NCBI GenBank assembly: GCA_027574665.1
Contig: CM050690.1
Location: forward strand, 72,583,433 to 72,647,432
Direction: 5' to 3'
DNA length: 64,000 nt
Source: Rhynochetos jubatus
Lineage: Eukaryota; Chordata; Aves; Eurypygiformes; Rhynochetidae
Position numbers and translations under genes: made by a program. Below the pieces are notes generated by a model. It did not search any database and was not told the origin of the DNA. It saw nothing but the letters and a program-made list of their open reading frames with translations. Positions within the stretch are counted from its first letter, which is position 1. Each line of letters starts with the position of its first letter. Shown piece after piece: positions 1 to 14,266 of this stretch.

Positions 1-3000
1 ATCAGCTCTGATCCTGCCCTGACTGAGACTCAGTTGGTGTATTGATTGCTAAAATCCCTGTGAGTGCTCTACAGGAACCAAATCTAAAAAAAGGCATGTC
101 TGCATTCTGCACACTAAACCCCCTGAGAAGTGGGATTTTTGGGTCCTGTCTAGCTTCTGCAGTTTTCTGCGGTCTAGAGGCTGTATAATTACATGTTATG
201 GAATCCATCCTGTTATTCCCTTCTGATATGGGGTGCTCCCAGATTGATAGAATGTAATTAAAAATCTGAAGGTTCTCACCCGCTTATTAGACCTTTCCTG
301 TCTTTTGTCCAGCACTGAGAGCTTGCTGTGCTTCCGTGTGTTGTTTTGGCTTCTTACTGAAACAGGGCAAGAAATGGTAAAAGAAAAGGAAGTCAGCTAT
401 GTGGGCAGCATGTAGTTAGCAGAACTGGAAGGTGCCTCAGGCTTCATGGTGAACAGCGCTGTCTTGGGAGGGCAGTGCACGAAATGACCACAGTTTCTTA
501 GTGTATTAGTTTGCGATCTTGTTGTACGAGTTTGGTGTTACACCAGTGCGGTTTTCCAGCACGGGGTGCCTGGACTTTGGTTTGAAACAAACCCTGAGAT
601 AATGATGCCGCTCAGTGCATCACTGGTGACCAGCTGGACTTACCCTGTCCGGAAATACCTGACATCACCTGGTGTACGTGATCACGTGCTGCCATGCAAA
701 GGTAATCGCTCACCGACCCAGAGAAGACGTTCCTGCTTTTCCATGGAAACATTGTGAACTTTGAACTGCCGAGAAGTACTAAAGAAGACATAAACTCATG
801 AGTTACTACAGGCTGCACGCCTGGAACGTGTAGGCCATCTTGACATGTGGAGTAAATCAGCACAGCTCCGCTGAGTTCAGTGCAGCTGCATCTATTACTG
901 TTCGCTGTAACCCTGCTCCAGACCGTAGGGATGGTTGTCTGCGGACAGTGGATAGCAAAAAACCCACCCTTCTTCGTTCCCTTTCCATAGCTCTGCCCTT
1001 CATGAACAGAATAAATGTGCTACAAGTGGAGGTGAAAGAGTAAATTATTTTTTGCTTCTGTAAAATTACTTTATTTGTGCTTATGCTAAGTTCTCTCTCG
1101 TTCCCCTTAGTTCCTAAATCAAGTAGTTGATTAATGCAAGCACTTTGCTACTGGCACTCAAAAATACATCAGTGCTTAGTTCGGAGGTAGAGAGGGGTGT
1201 TTTTAAACAAACCCACGTACGTGCATTTGTGCAGGCACAAAAACAAGTCAGGCAGACCTGACTCTGTAAAAACAGGGTGGGCAGCACCCATGTGAGCCAC
1301 AGGACTATGGGGAGAGGAACTGCTTTTCTGTTTCCCTGTGCCAGAAGAAGCAATGCTATCAGGCTTATGTATGATGGATCAGGGTGCAGTGGTATTGCTG
1401 CAAGCAAAAGTCATGAATTTTAATCAACTTTACTGGCTGCCTTGAAATTTGAGTTGAAAGATGAATGTGAAAAACAGGCAGCCCATATTGTTTCTGGAAC
1501 AAAACTGCCCCTTTTCCTGTTGATTAAAAGAATTTTTCTTTTAACTTGATAATCAAAAATACTTTCATCTTAGTTCTGGAACTGTTTTTTAAGCTAACCC
1601 TTCAGGTCCTGCCAGCCCTGGGTGCCTCCCTGAGCCGAGTGTCACCTTGTGGCCACCCAGACAGCTGACCTTGGCTGCAGAGACTTTCCAACCAGCAGGG
1701 CTGGTTGGCTGTCTGCTTTCAGCCCTTTTGGAAAATATGGTTTTAGGTTTTTATTTAAATATTCTTAATGTTTGAAGAAAAAAAACCCAAACACCAACAA
1801 CAACCACCACTGAAAAAAAACACTTGGCTGGTGAAAACTGCTGAGTGGACTGACCAGGGAGTTGAGTCCAGTTGATAGTCACTGGGGAAATGTGCCAGAG
1901 CCAGCATACTTGTCCTTCCCTTCTATTGCTCCAGGGCTGCCTTTAAGGTTGTGTAGTTGCCGTATTCATTTCGGCCTTGGTCTTCCTAATTAAATATAAG
2001 TGATTTGAATGCCGACATTGGGGGAGACATCTGAGCAAGTGGATTGAAACTACCAGCTCTTGTCCCTGGACAGAAACACGCACCCGTGGTGTTGTTTCCA
2101 GCCACTGCCAGGCTGGTCTGGGTTACTTTGCGCAATGAGAGTGTGTTCCTCACTCCTCTTATGGCAGTTTCCTTCAGGGGTTATCACAGCAGCTTTTCCT
2201 GTTTTGCCATTAAGTCACCTCTGTGCAGGAATAACTTTGAAGAGTTGTATTTAAGGGCAAACAACTTTTTAAGAAAGGGAAGGGGAAAATAAGGCTGCAA
2301 GCACTGGGTAGGAAAGAAAAGGCTGGAAGACTCCTGGGTCACTCCTCCCCTCTCAACCGCAAATGCTGTGTTATTTTCTCTGAGCATCTCCTATGGTTCA
2401 ACTCCACACCTGGTTTCTCATCTCCTCTGATGGCTGTAAATTCACCAACTGCTTTGTGTTAGTGAATTAGTTCATTGCAGCTGCAGCAGAGGCTTTTTTG
2501 ATGCTCTGTGAAATTCTTGCCGCTTTCACTAGTGAGAAAGGCAGTCTATTTCTGGGGCCTGGATCATTGTGAAAGGCGTACATACAAACCTGCTAAGTAC
2601 AAATTCCAGCTTGTTTGTACTCTCAGTTGGTTACACCCTTGGCTCAGAACCCAAATATTTCAAGAATTTGGGTTGAGGTATATGCTTTCCCAAAAGAGGC
2701 ATGAAGTTAGATTCCCCTTTTGCATCAATGGGTGCAGTTTCTGTAAGGTCACCGAGTACTTGCCGGAAGCAGAAATGTCAGTTCCTTCAAGGCATGTCCA
2801 GAGGCTTTGGGAGGGGAGGCGATGCTTCGCTCTGGTATGGAAACCGCGTGGTTGCTCCTGGCACAGCTGAGATGGCTTGGCTCTTGCTTTGATTGGAGTA
2901 TGCTTGCTAGAAAGGAAACCCCCTTTATTTCCATGTCCCTTTATGGGAGCCGGGATGCCTTGTAGTGCCATGCTTTGCTGTTCTGAGGCCATTGGCACTA

Positions 3001-3547
3001 TGCCTGTTTACCCCAGTGGCTGATCTTTTTTTTTTTTTTCTTTTCCCCCTGAAGCCTTCAAAGCGTGTAAGTACACTGAAGCAGAAGATTAGTTTCACTA
3101 AGGAGGCTCATTTCAGATGCAAATGCTCTATGGGCTGCTGCACAAATGAAGTCTGCCTGTTTTTTTTTTAATTATTTTATTTATTTATTTTAACGCCCCA
3201 CTGGAAACACTGTCAGCTTTGCTTTGCTTGCACCACCTTCCCATGTTGCTGTGCTGTGGGTCCTGAGGTTGGGGTGGTGGGAACCCCTTTGGTGGCATTT
3301 ACCATCATATTATACTGTGGTGGGATCAGCCTGGATGGCTGCTAGGGCTGTTATCATTCCCAGTATTATTTCCCTGTAATACTGAAGGAAGGGAGCATTT
3401 CCCAGTGCCTCAAGGTGTCCTAATGTATCCACACACTGGGCAATCAGCTGCCTGAGCAGGTGCATGAGCATCGCAGGGGTGCCGGGCTGGGATGCGGGCA
3501 CCGTGGGACCAGCAGTTGGTAATCCCTGCACATCCCTTTCCTTGCAG
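1..3547 (+). other. PDZD2: Intron upstream of the first visible exon
   Basis: No coding exon was found here. The exon at 3548 opens with the third base of a codon, so the previous exon must end in phase 2; no stretch in this interval encodes the expected first half of PDZ1 (a GDEILSLNG-like block before a GT). The upstream exon therefore lies outside the window. The interval holds ordinary AT-leaning intronic sequence with a T-rich run near 3025-3040 and a TTTA-rich stretch near 3165-3192. The scattered short open frames on both strands have no family resemblance. Confidence 0.7.
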
Positions 3548-3950
3548 TTACCTGGCCGAGCAGTGCTGGAATGGCGGCTTTGTCTACCTGATCATGTTGC
3601 GCCGCATCAAGCGCAAAGCCCCTCTTCCTCCTTCCAACGGGAACAACAGCAACAGCTGCGACCCCAAAGCCAAGCCCAGCCCGGAACCTGGTGACAGAGC
3701 CGCTCAAAATGGGAAAAGGACCAGGAAGTTTGGGGTCATCACCAGAACACCGGGCAGCAAGGACAGCAAAGAAAAGCAGGGCTCGGAGCACGGGAACGGG
3801 CACTGCACCCCGATGGAGGTGGAGGTTGCTCAGCCGGAGACCTCCGAAGCAGAAAGCAATGGGGAGGAGCAGCTTCGGGGCCCCGGGGGTCAGCACCGGT
3901 GCCGGCTGTCAGACGGTGGTGTGCCAGACATTGGTGACCAGTCTGCCCAG
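3548..3950 (+). CDS. PDZD2: PDZD2 exon: end of PDZ1 and basic linker
   Basis: The acceptor is CCTTGCAG just before 3548 and the donor is CAG/GTACGT. The exon starts with the last base of a split Ser codon and ends on a full codon (residues 1-134 of the visible protein). Residues 1-18, starting YLAEQCWNGG and running to LIMLRR, are the last helix and strand of PDZ1. The following linker is rich in Asn/Ser/Lys, carries GKRTRKFGVI, a basic patch that also occurs in human PDZD2, and then becomes acidic and Gln/Gly-rich. The linker up to PDZ2 is clearly shorter than the human one as I remember it. Start and end are set by the splice sites and by phase with the exon at 16732. Confidence 0.93.
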
Positions 3951-5253
3951 GTACGTTTGCCTTGGGTTTTTCTAGAGTAGGAAGCAGCAGGCGTGCAAGC
4001 AAATGAAGGGAGTTTCTCCAGTGGTCTCCCTGGTTTCAGTGCTCCATCCTTGGACTGAGCTTCCAGGTGACAACCCAAGCTGTTGGGGCACCGAGATGTA
4101 GGATGGGGCCCAAAACAGGGGGGCAGGAGAATTAGAGAGTTAAATAATAATTGTGAGAAACCTATGTCATGCTCCATCTGTGATGGAGGGGAAGCTCTTT
4201 AAATCCGTGACCTGTCAGGGTTGGCCTCAGGATTTCTTCTGTTGGGACAACTGATGACCTTACGACACCGCTGCAAGGAGGTGTCAGTGGAAGCTGGTCG
4301 TTTTGTCCTTGGGGGCTTCACGTTTAACTCTCTCTGAGCTTGACAGCACCTTAAAGCTCACGTTAACATTGGAATTGGAGCTTCCCTTTTCGATGCACCA
4401 GACCACGGTGCGTTTATTTCTGTTACAAGACTTGTTTGGCCAGCGTTTGGGGACCACATGGAAGTTATTGTGAGTTTTGCTCTGAGTTGATGAGATGGAC
4501 GATTTGTTAATGTTTGGAACAACAGTGGGATTGGGGTTTTCATTGCTTCTCTCTTCATCCTAATGGAGATCTTGGGGTTTGTTGCCTGGCTAGAATTGCA
4601 GCATTGCTGGATGGAGAAAAATAACCTGAGCCTTGATCAAGTTTCAGTATGCATCTATCACCAGAAGAGCTGTCTGCCAATCTTTCCAGAGACACTGATA
4701 GTATAAACAGATGAACGCTGCTTTGTTGGGCTTGGGGCTTGCTGCAGCAGCTGCTTTTGGTTTTAAGACTTCAAAGCTGGTAACAGAGCAGTATGAGTGG
4801 ACATCTCATCACTAAATTCTGTTGAGGAAAGCATGAGTTTAAATGTGTCCTCTGAATTAGAGCGCCACCATACCACTGCAGGGTGATGGTGATGTTGCTT
4901 GTGAACTTAAACTAATTTCACCTAAAGTACATTGGAGGAGCTAAATCCAGTTTAAAAAAAACTTTTAAATTGCTCTTGAAGAAGCATAGTTGGGGAAACC
5001 TGCTCTTCCCATCAGTAAGACATGTTGTATTTCATGGTGCAGTAGGAAGGGGAGGATGTTTGTGTGTTGTTTTTGCAAGTCTCTTAATTGTGATCTATTC
5101 TGAAAGAAAACATTAAGAGTTTTAAAATAAATAATTAAATCATTCAATATTTTGAAGACTTTGGTCCATATAAAAACTTTGAATTTGTTCTGAAGACATC
5201 TAATTAAACATGTGTTATAAATGAAGATGATCAGAGTTTGCTTTGAGGAAGTG

Positions 5254-5285
5254 GAATATATATACATATATATATATATATATAA
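5254..5285. repeat. (TA)n microsatellite
   Basis: An alternating T/A run with one interrupting C, inside the first long intron. It is likely to vary in length between individuals. No function is implied. Confidence 0.9.
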
Positions 5286-8200
5286 ATGAGAAAAAAACCC
5301 CCACCCTCTTGATCCAGAGCCATCTCGTGCTCGTGTTACCTTGATGTTTTGAGTCATTTTGGTCTGAGAAAGTAAAGTGTTAAATTCAGAACATGTATGT
5401 ATCAATGTGAGCAATGAATACATTTTTTAATGCAAAGCACATACAAGGTGGCTTTGTAAAATGTAAAAGCATATTTGAATCACTGGAAATTTAGGAGCTA
5501 TAATCTGTTCAGTTCTGGTGTATCTGTCCTGGAGCCTGTTGAGAGGCACAGTTGTTTAGTAAAATTGCCTTTCTCTCTCTCTTTTAATTCTTCCCCCCTG
5601 CTTAATACTTTGCTTAGAGATATGACCTCTGTGTGTATCAGTATTAATTATATTTTCCTGACGTCTGAATGAGGAGAAATGTGAATAACAGGAGCCCAAA
5701 TAGCATGCCTTGCTCATCCTTTGCTTTTTAAAGACGAGGGGGCATTATAAAAGCCCGTCACTTTAGCATCCGTGGGGTAGTTGCTATTAGAGCAAAGAGC
5801 GGCTTAGTTCAGTTTCTTAATAAGCATTAAATACTGATAGGGAATAAAATTTTCAAAATTATTTGAGCCCTGTTGAAAAAATGAAATAAACTGCAAGGAA
5901 TAAAGACACTTGGGAGCCTCAAATCTCACTTCGAGCTCTGTTTTCAAAGTGTGACCTGGCACGCAGGCATATGAGATCCAGTCGTGTCAGGAGCCTTTTG
6001 AAAACAGCATCGAGGATGTCGTGTCAGAAGTTGCAGCCTCCTTCCAGGCTTCAAAGCATGAGCCAAACCTCTTGTAGCTGCGGGATGAGTTATCTCCTCC
6101 CAAGCAGGGACAGGGAGCATTGGCAGGGCACCCTCTCCACAGGGAAAGCAGCTCCATCCCTGCTGCCTGCCCCGTGCTCACCGCCTCCTCTGTGCGTTGA
6201 CTAATTTGATATCCAGGACTGTCAGCCCTGCACCTTCGGGGAGCACTATATTTGCTTCGAGAGGATGAGAGTCAGCCAGCGACGGGCGGGAGGTTGGCTG
6301 GAGGTGGGAGAAAGCTTTGAGAAGCCGCTCGGTGACTGGCGTGGCTGCAGAGCGACCTCCCTGGTCCTCCCCACTGTTCCTTCCCCCTCCCCTGCGCCAG
6401 AACGCAGGTTGGAGAATTATTGAAATACGAGTATGGAGTCAAGGAACATCTGTTTCTCCCAGTAGAAAGTTAGTTTGAAGTCGTAATGAAAACAGGGCAG
6501 AGTAGGTTGGGTCAAATCTGTGTGTCTTCAGCCGCTGCTGTACTGAACCCAGTGACCAGCTCACAGCTGATGCCTCCGGGATGTTGTGCTGGGTGTACTT
6601 TTGAGGCATCCACATGTCTGGGGTGTTATTTGCTTTCAGGGTAACTCTTCTCCCATGAGTGTGGGATTGTTCTCCCGTTTTCTTGCTGTGTGCTGCTAAC
6701 AGCAGCAGCGCTGAGTGGTGAAACGAGAGGCAAGACAAATACTGTTTGTCAAGTGAACCTGCCAGGAGATTCCTGTGTTACTGGTTTGTGTGCATGTGTC
6801 AGTCCCTGACAGGTTTTCTTTCATCTCCCAGATCTTGGTCTGTCTCTCTGTGCACTTGGCATTGCTGTCGCTATATATAAACAAATCTGCCTGGTGTTTG
6901 CTGGTACAGAACCCTCAGTAAATATTGTACCTGTCAATTAGCAGGCAGCATTTAATGTTCACAGGTGGTTAAGTTATGCTGCAATATTTTTAGGATGAAC
7001 CTAAATGCCCTTTAGAATGTGGGGATTCAAAGCACCAAGGCTGTATCTGCCTGGCAGGAAGATCTGGAAGGTGTGGAAACCAGACCTCTGACCTTGGAGG
7101 GGATGCAGGCTGGCTGCTGTGGGAGTCGTGGGCTGTGATTTAAGACCAGGCAATCTCTGAGCTGGAGTAATGATCCATCACATCCTGGGAAGATTGAGAA
7201 CTTTAAATGAAGAAATCAAAGTGCTTCTTTTACTCAGTGGCCTGAGACAGGGTGGTGTTTTGTAGGCTGGTAATTATAAAGGCAAGGATGAAAGAGGAGT
7301 ATGGAGAGAAGCTGCTGGAGTCAGCTGAAAAATGGTAACAAAAAGGAAACTGGAGGTTTCCTCACAATATACCAATTTGGTGTTTTCACTGTGTTTACTG
7401 GTAGGACAGAATCCCTTGGGTTTGTTCTCAGTTTCTCTATCACAGTGTTTTTGGAAGAGCTGTGGGGCCCTTTCTTAGCTGTTCAGCCCCTAAGGAGTGT
7501 CCAGATTTGGCCAGATACAGCTGGCACGGGCAGGGATCCGAGGTAGGACTGTGTGGGTGGCAAGGACCGGTTATGAGTGTGAGAGGTGGGAGTGTAATTT
7601 TCAAAGGGGACTTGAACTGCCCCAGGTCTGGCTGGCATGGTGAGGGGCTTTCACTGATGAAGCCAGAAGCAGCTTGGCTGGAGATGAAGTGCACCAGAGC
7701 AGACCGGCCACCTCTGCTTCCTGCAGCCCCAGCAGCATGCTCTGAGCTGTCCTTAAAACACCAACTATGAAAACAGAAAACAAGACACCTCCTCAACTCC
7801 CTAGAATCCTCATGCATCTGTTTAGGTGTCCGGATTGGTAAGGGATTGAAATCCAGCTCCAAATTCAGCAGTCACTGGTGGAAGCTATGTAAAGGCAATC
7901 AGGCAGAGTAAAAGTGCTGTAGTGGTGAAGGAGGCAGATGAGAGGGGCTGGGGCTATGCGTTTGGGCAGTTCTCCACTGGGAGAGAGACAAGGCACGGGG
8001 CGGGGAGTGCCTGGTGTGCACCGGGTCTCCCAGACTGGTCGTAGCCCTGGGGTTATGGTGGGACACTTGTCTGGGATGGAAAGAAGTCGGTGACTGGTGT
8101 TTCGGTGAAGTTGGCTTGCCATCTATGAAAAAAGGGAGCGGGGAAGGGGAAGGGGATATTAATGCCTTGCCTTATGGAGGATTTTGAGGGATGTTTGGGT

Positions 8201-8761
8201 TATTGTAGCTCTTGAAGACCTTGGCTCCATGTTAACACTGAGTGGGTCGCAACTTTTGTTCTACACCCAACTTACGTAAATCACAGCCCTCTGCAGACTC
8301 GTGAGCATGCACACAGGCACACACGGATGCGTGTGTACGTAGAAGACCAGTTGCATCTTTGCCAGCCAGCGCTTGGGTTTTGTATCGCTGCAACTGCACC
8401 CTACTTGGTTTCGTTTTATCAGCAACTGTCTTCTTTGTTCGGCCCTTACTGCTTTCTTGAGATGGCTTGTCTCGGGCAAGGCTGAATGTCTTTGAATTGC
8501 ATTTTGCTTTGCAGTTGGGGAAGGCTGACAGCCTTTCTATAGCACTGTTTACCAATTAGCATCGATAAGCGCCAGCCTTACCTTGTGTTTTGGTTAATGG
8601 AAAATGTTCCTTATCTTGCCAAGCAGAAGAAGAAGGCTAATGGCACGTTAAAGGAATCAAAACATGAGACTTAAAATGTACAGGCTTTAAGCATTTTACT
8701 ATTTTTTTTTTAATGAGATGGTGAAAAAAAATTATCATCCGCTTGCTGTACCAAAATGAAA

Positions 8762-8780
8762 ACCTTGCTGTGAGCAAGGT
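8762..8780. other. Perfect 8-bp hairpin
   Basis: ACCTTGCT and AGCAAGGT are exact reverse complements around a GTG loop, in the first long intron. It has no T run after it and no known function. Confidence 0.6.
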
Positions 8781-10994
8781 ACTTACAAGGGTAAATACTC
8801 ACAGCTTCACTGAAGCTACTGAAGCTATGTTGCTTTATGTCAATGTTTTTTGGCAAGCTAAGCAATAATTATTTTTTCGTCAGGGCTTTTATGGTCTCTT
8901 ATATGATGCATGTTTTTGACATAAATAACTATTTTTGGGTTTTAGTGCAGACACCTTTAGTCATGTAAAGGCCTTTCTCAGAATCTGTTTCTGTTCTTAA
9001 CGTCTTTTTATCTGTTGTGTTTGCTTCCAACTTTCATTAACACAAATCCTGGGGCTATCTACTGTCTTGAAGTTTTAATGTGCCCTGTGATAAGCATGTC
9101 TTCCCTCTCTCTTGCCTGTTTTGGGTTGTAAACTCTCTTAGGGACAAGGGCTGTCTTTTAATTGTAGCTGTACAGCACTGACAGAACTTGGCCTTGCTTT
9201 TGCTTGGGGTTTTAGGAAGTGCTTTGATGTAACTAGTAGTAAAATCACAGTTAATTTTTTTTGCTGCAAGTTATGTTCCACCTTGCCATAAAACAACCGT
9301 CGTCACAACTTTCTGGGGTTAAGTTTCAGTCCCTGCCAAATTTTTTCAACTGAATTAAGGTTTTTCTTTTCTTTCCTGTGATTTAAGCAGTTGTGGTAGC
9401 TGCAGATTTTAATTTTTAATAGCAATCTATCCTTTTATTCTGTTTTGGGTTGAATTTTCCAAGGGTGCTGCGGAGGTTCGGGCTGGAGGTGGTCTGGTAA
9501 TGGATGAGTTGTAAGGAGTTAGTTTTAATGTGTTATCTTTAAACGGGGTCCTCACTTTTGGAAACCAGCTACCCCCAAAGGCAGCACAGATGCGCACGAG
9601 GCTGTGTTGCAGGAGGGCTCAGCCATGCTCAGCTATCACAAACCGTAGGTGAGAGCACCAGTATGAAAGCATTTCCCACCTACACAGAAAGTGTTTTTTT
9701 CATTTTGCATATGGTATTAAAGATACAGCAAACCCACAACTGGAATGCAGAGGACTGGCTTTAGCCAAAATGTAAGTTCACACCATTTTATGTTTTAATC
9801 ATTAAGTGCGAATGTTTGAAACCAAGCGGACGTGCCTAAAAATAGAATATGGTGTTTGCTTAGGTGCTGTAACGTTTCAGGTGCTAGTTGGGATTATGAG
9901 GCTACATACGCCTCATTTTTGAGGCAGGGTGCTGAAACCACTCAGCAAACCCAAAGGATTCCTGACGCTGACAGATGTAATGCCAGGTGCCACGAGAGAC
10001 CCTTCTTTAGCTGACACGGGAGCGTGGCGATTTACTTTAGGATGGGCTTTAATCTACCGCAGGCAGTAAGGGTGTTTTCTGAGAAACTCCAAACTAACCC
10101 GCCAACCATTCCAAAGAGCCCAGAAAGAGAATGAGACTGGGCAAGATACTTTTGGGAGTGCAAACACCTTGTAGCTTTTAAAAGCCTGAGCTCCCCCGGG
10201 GCAATTTCCGGGCCAAAACCCCCCAGGGTCAGGGATAGATGAGAAATCCTTTGGCTGATCTTGCAATAAAGCTTCAGTTGACGGCAAGAGGGGAGCAGCC
10301 ACGAGAGGTGCAATCCAGATGGTGATGGCTCAGGATGACAAATGACTCCAGCAGATTTTTGTAAGGGGTGATGATGTAGTTCAGGTGCTTGCAATGGCTG
10401 ATAAAATGTTTAAAGCCCTTGCCAAGGAAATGATGTCAACAAGCAGTCTGTCTTGGGAGATGGATCCCTGGGGGACAGCCTGTTTTAAGTCACAGAATTT
10501 TCATCCACTCTGCTGTGATGCCTGTTTTGTGTATTTTAATTATGTGTTTGTGTTTGGGGGAGGGTATGTTTTTGCTTCTGACTGTTCCCCAGGCTTTATC
10601 CCCTAGGACGCTTCTCTTTCCATGGGGAAAGTACTTGCATTTCGGTGAAAGGATGCCAAATGTCTGGCGGCCGTTTGTCCAAACAAGGGAGCTTGTTAGA
10701 TCAGGATTGGACACTTGAATGCAATTGCAGTTGTATCTGTGCTGCTGGCTCCTACTTATTTTGAGGACATGGAAAGTTCACATGCTCAGCACAGTGTAAT
10801 GCGTATTAAGGGCTACTTGGGTTTTGGTTTTTTTCCCCCCTCTTTCAAGTGGTGTAGGAGACACCCACTGCGTGGCTTGCATCATCCAGAGGTAGAAGCC
10901 AAAGGCTTCTGAGTGCTAAGAAACTTTCATAGGCAGTAGGGATGGAGAATTAACTCCTGTCTTGGAATAATGTATTGATAAAGGAATTTAGATT

Positions 10995-11006
10995 CCCCCC
11001 CCCCCC
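10995..11006. repeat. C12 homopolymer
   Basis: Twelve consecutive C in an otherwise AT-leaning intron. Runs of this kind are length-unstable and error-prone in assemblies. Confidence 0.9.
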
Positions 11007-12226
11007 ATTGCTTTTGATTTATCTTGGACTTGTTTAACTTGCTTATACAACAGTGAAAACAAAACCCAAGGTAGCAGATGAAAGCAGGAGTCCTGCTGTC
11101 AGATCAGCCTTAAAAATAACTTGGTTAAGATCAGATGAAAAATACACTTATTATCCACTAATGAAATAATTGCTTTGTTAAGAAGCTGCAAAAATCAGAT
11201 TTTGGCATGATTTTCTGGTACTGAGTCATTCACACTAGTATCTGTGATGTGAAGAGTGATGGCTTTTGACTGTATCTTGAGACTGACGCATTTGAGCTAC
11301 TCACCTGGTCTTGCAAGTTAATTCCCCAGCTACCAGTCCGTCTCTCACAACTGCCTGCTGGAGAATGGGGATAGTGAGAGGAGGCACGATTTGACCCAAG
11401 GTGGAGCAGACAGCTGGGAGCAGTGCTTTTGGTTTGTCCCCACATCAGGGAAGGATGCTGGGGAGCAGTGTGCTGGTATGGCTGGTCCCCGGAGTGGATG
11501 CTGCTGCGCTGGTCGTTTCTTGAAGATAGTTCTCATGTGCTGACCTGAATGTGGCGCATCGTTTGGGAGATTTTGTGCTGTTTTTAAGCTGTGTGGGATC
11601 AGCATGTTGGCGACCAGCTCCTACGAAACCTGTGTTTTAATGCGTGATACTTATAACTTTCTCAAGTGCCGCATTTCCCAACCAGCTTTGTGTCCAGTGA
11701 GGAAGACTCACTGTTGGCTTCTGCTTTGCCTGCGGGGAAATCCTGTGAAGTTTGCAAATGGAAACTGGTCCCTGCAAACAGACAGTTAAAATCCATGTGG
11801 AAATGCGGAGGGAGACATCCCACGGGCTGCTTTAGGGCCCGTGGCAGTCAGTGTGTGCGAACACACCATGCGTGGTTATTGGTATTCTCGTCAGGGCTTA
11901 TCTCTGTTTTTATTTAAAAATTGTTACATATTTACACCAGGTTCGGCTGAACTGCTGCTGTGACAGAAAGTGCTTTTTTTGTAGACAACTATTTTACATT
12001 TTCCATTTTACTGTCTGGCTTTTTAACTACTTACTGCATTTCTGTTTTCCATTTGTTTACACCTTGCTTCTGCCAAGCTTTTCTTTAATACAAGATTTCA
12101 AAGCAATTTTTCCTTTGTATATATAGATTTGCAGCTTCTTGAACACGCCACAGTCAAAATCAGTCAAACCCCTTTAAACTCCCCTGCAATTAGCTGGTGA
12201 AAGAAAAGGGAGGAAGAACGGCTCCC

Positions 12227-12256
12227 ATGTATGTATGTATTTATTTATTTATTTTC
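12227..12256. repeat. GTAT / TTTA tetranucleotide microsatellite
   Basis: A compound simple repeat: three to four GTAT units followed by TTTA units, ending in a T run. Intronic. Confidence 0.85.
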
Positions 12257-12839
12257 CTCAGCACTCGGAGGAAAAGCGTTCCTTTTTGTTTTATTAATGA
12301 TGTGCTTAGGAAATCGAGCGTTTGATGGTATGCACTTGGAGCAGGCAGAAGGCAAGCTTCCCCACGTCGCGCTGGCAGCGTGCTTCCTTTCTGATCTGTA
12401 GCCCGCTAGTTTATTCCAGATGTAGGCTCGCTCTGAACAGAGGCTGCCTGATGTACAATGGCTTCACGGTCGAGAAAGAGGGCCTGCGGGGACCCACTTG
12501 AAGCTGCCAGCTGTATTCTTTATTTTCACTTGCGGTCTGTTACATAAGATGACCTATTTTTTTTTTTTTCTTTTGCTTGTGATTAATCCAAGTAGAATAT
12601 TCATACTGTCTTTAAAAACATTTTAATTATTTGTAGCTTAGGCATTGTAGAGTTGATCAGCTTCAAGTGGAAAAATCTGGTCCAAAGGGCTGCCTGCTCC
12701 AAAGAGCCAAGTGAGGAGGAAAGTTGAGTCACCTAAGGGTGACGTAACTGCAGAGAACAAAAATTACCCATTTGCACAACTGCAGCCTGACTTGACCATT
12801 TGTGTTTCTGCTTGTTGTGTGAAGGAAGTCAAAACACGT

Positions 12840-12970
12840 AGGTCTGGAAGGGACTTTAAGAGATGACCCAGTCTCCTCTCCTCGTCTCAGACCATCTTTG
12901 ACAAATGTTGGTCTGTCGTGTCCATGAAAGCCTCCCGTCCAGGGGAATCCACAGTCCCTCTGCGCAGGGA
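12840..12970 (-). mobile_element. Old CR1 LINE fragment (3' end), minus strand
   Basis: The + strand reads GGTCTGGAAGGGACTTTAAG followed by a block like 'agatgacccagtctcctctc' and 'accatctttgacaaatgttg'. This is the reverse complement pattern of the 3' region of old sauropsid CR1 elements (a 'GGAAGGGACCT..AGAGGTCATCTAGTCC' type end followed by the region about small lesions of the terminal ORF2 end). It is diverged and short, so the exact subfamily and the far boundary are uncertain. No coding capacity is left. Confidence 0.6.
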
Positions 12971-14266
12971 GGGCTGCTGCTGCTCGGGGTTTACAAGCAG
13001 AGTCCGTGGGGTGGATCTCAGCAGAGTTAACATTGGCTCCCAGGAGATGGGGAACAAATCTCTGAAGGGGAATTTTGGTTTCTTATTCCTTTGACACTCG
13101 CAAAGCAAGCATGGATGTCTTTCTGAGGTCCATTTGGCCAAATCTATGGTGAATTGCGTGAAACTTTTTGGATTGTCGTATGCAGAGATTCAGCCAGTGT
13201 TATCTAGTGAGCCCTTTCCACTTGGGTTCTCAAGTGCTGAGCTTTGTTACTGTCACCTGCCTTTGGTTAAGGGGTACATGTTGGTCCCCCTGTTTTTAAA
13301 AGTGACCACAACTGGGTATCACCTAGTCCCTGGCTCGACAGGAGCTGGTTGTGCCTCTCTCTCTGTCCTTGCGTAGGATGTCTGGAGTTTGAGATACCTG
13401 GCTGGACTGCCATCAGCACATCTCTGGGCTCTGAGTGTGAAATGCCTTTGTACCGAGAGCTGTGGGTGCACGATTTATTGTGTTACTTGTGAACGAAGCT
13501 GGGGGGATTATTCTGAGTCGCTTATAAATGAAGTTATGAGAATTATTTCGAGAGGATGGAAAAGTTCTGATGTTAATAGGAATTTGAAACTGTCAGTGGC
13601 CAAGAAGCCACCAGAATCATGCAGCGGATCGGAGGAGACTGGTCAGCAGTTAAACTCGTCCTCCTCTGCGCAGGGTTTATGCAGGCTCCAAGGTCAGTGA
13701 CATCAGATCTGCAAACTGCCAAATCTGACTATACTTGGACTTTCCCTGCGGTACTGTAAGGCTCTGGAGTGGAGTGAATACACCAGAATCCTAGTTTTCC
13801 TTAAAGACTGAGCTTGTAGTCTCTTTGTTTAGGAAGGAAAGCTTGAAAATATGATCCTTTAAAAACATTCAAAATTAAACATGCATGACTCTGCTTTTCT
13901 TTTTTTTTAAGTGTTTAGGCTTTGTGTGTTTGAACCTGGGTCTCTCCAATAACTCAAGAAAACTGTCTTTAAGTAAAATTTAAATGCATTTACAAATCCT
14001 TGGCACTGGTGCAGAGCTTTACTGTTAAGGCTTTCCTGTGGTGGAGTCACGTAAGATGCGCGTTCAAAGCACCAGCGTTTCCAGGCTGGCTGGGAAGTAC
14101 CACACGCTGCTCTGTGCAAAGAGATAGCAGCTTTGTGGGGAGGGAAATGGGGTTCTGCTGAACACCCCCTTGCCCCAAGAGGCCTCAAGCAGAGGCTAGC
14201 AATCTCTTTTTTAATACTTAGCTTTCAACATCTTGGAGTGACTTACCTGCGAGGTACGTGTGTATT

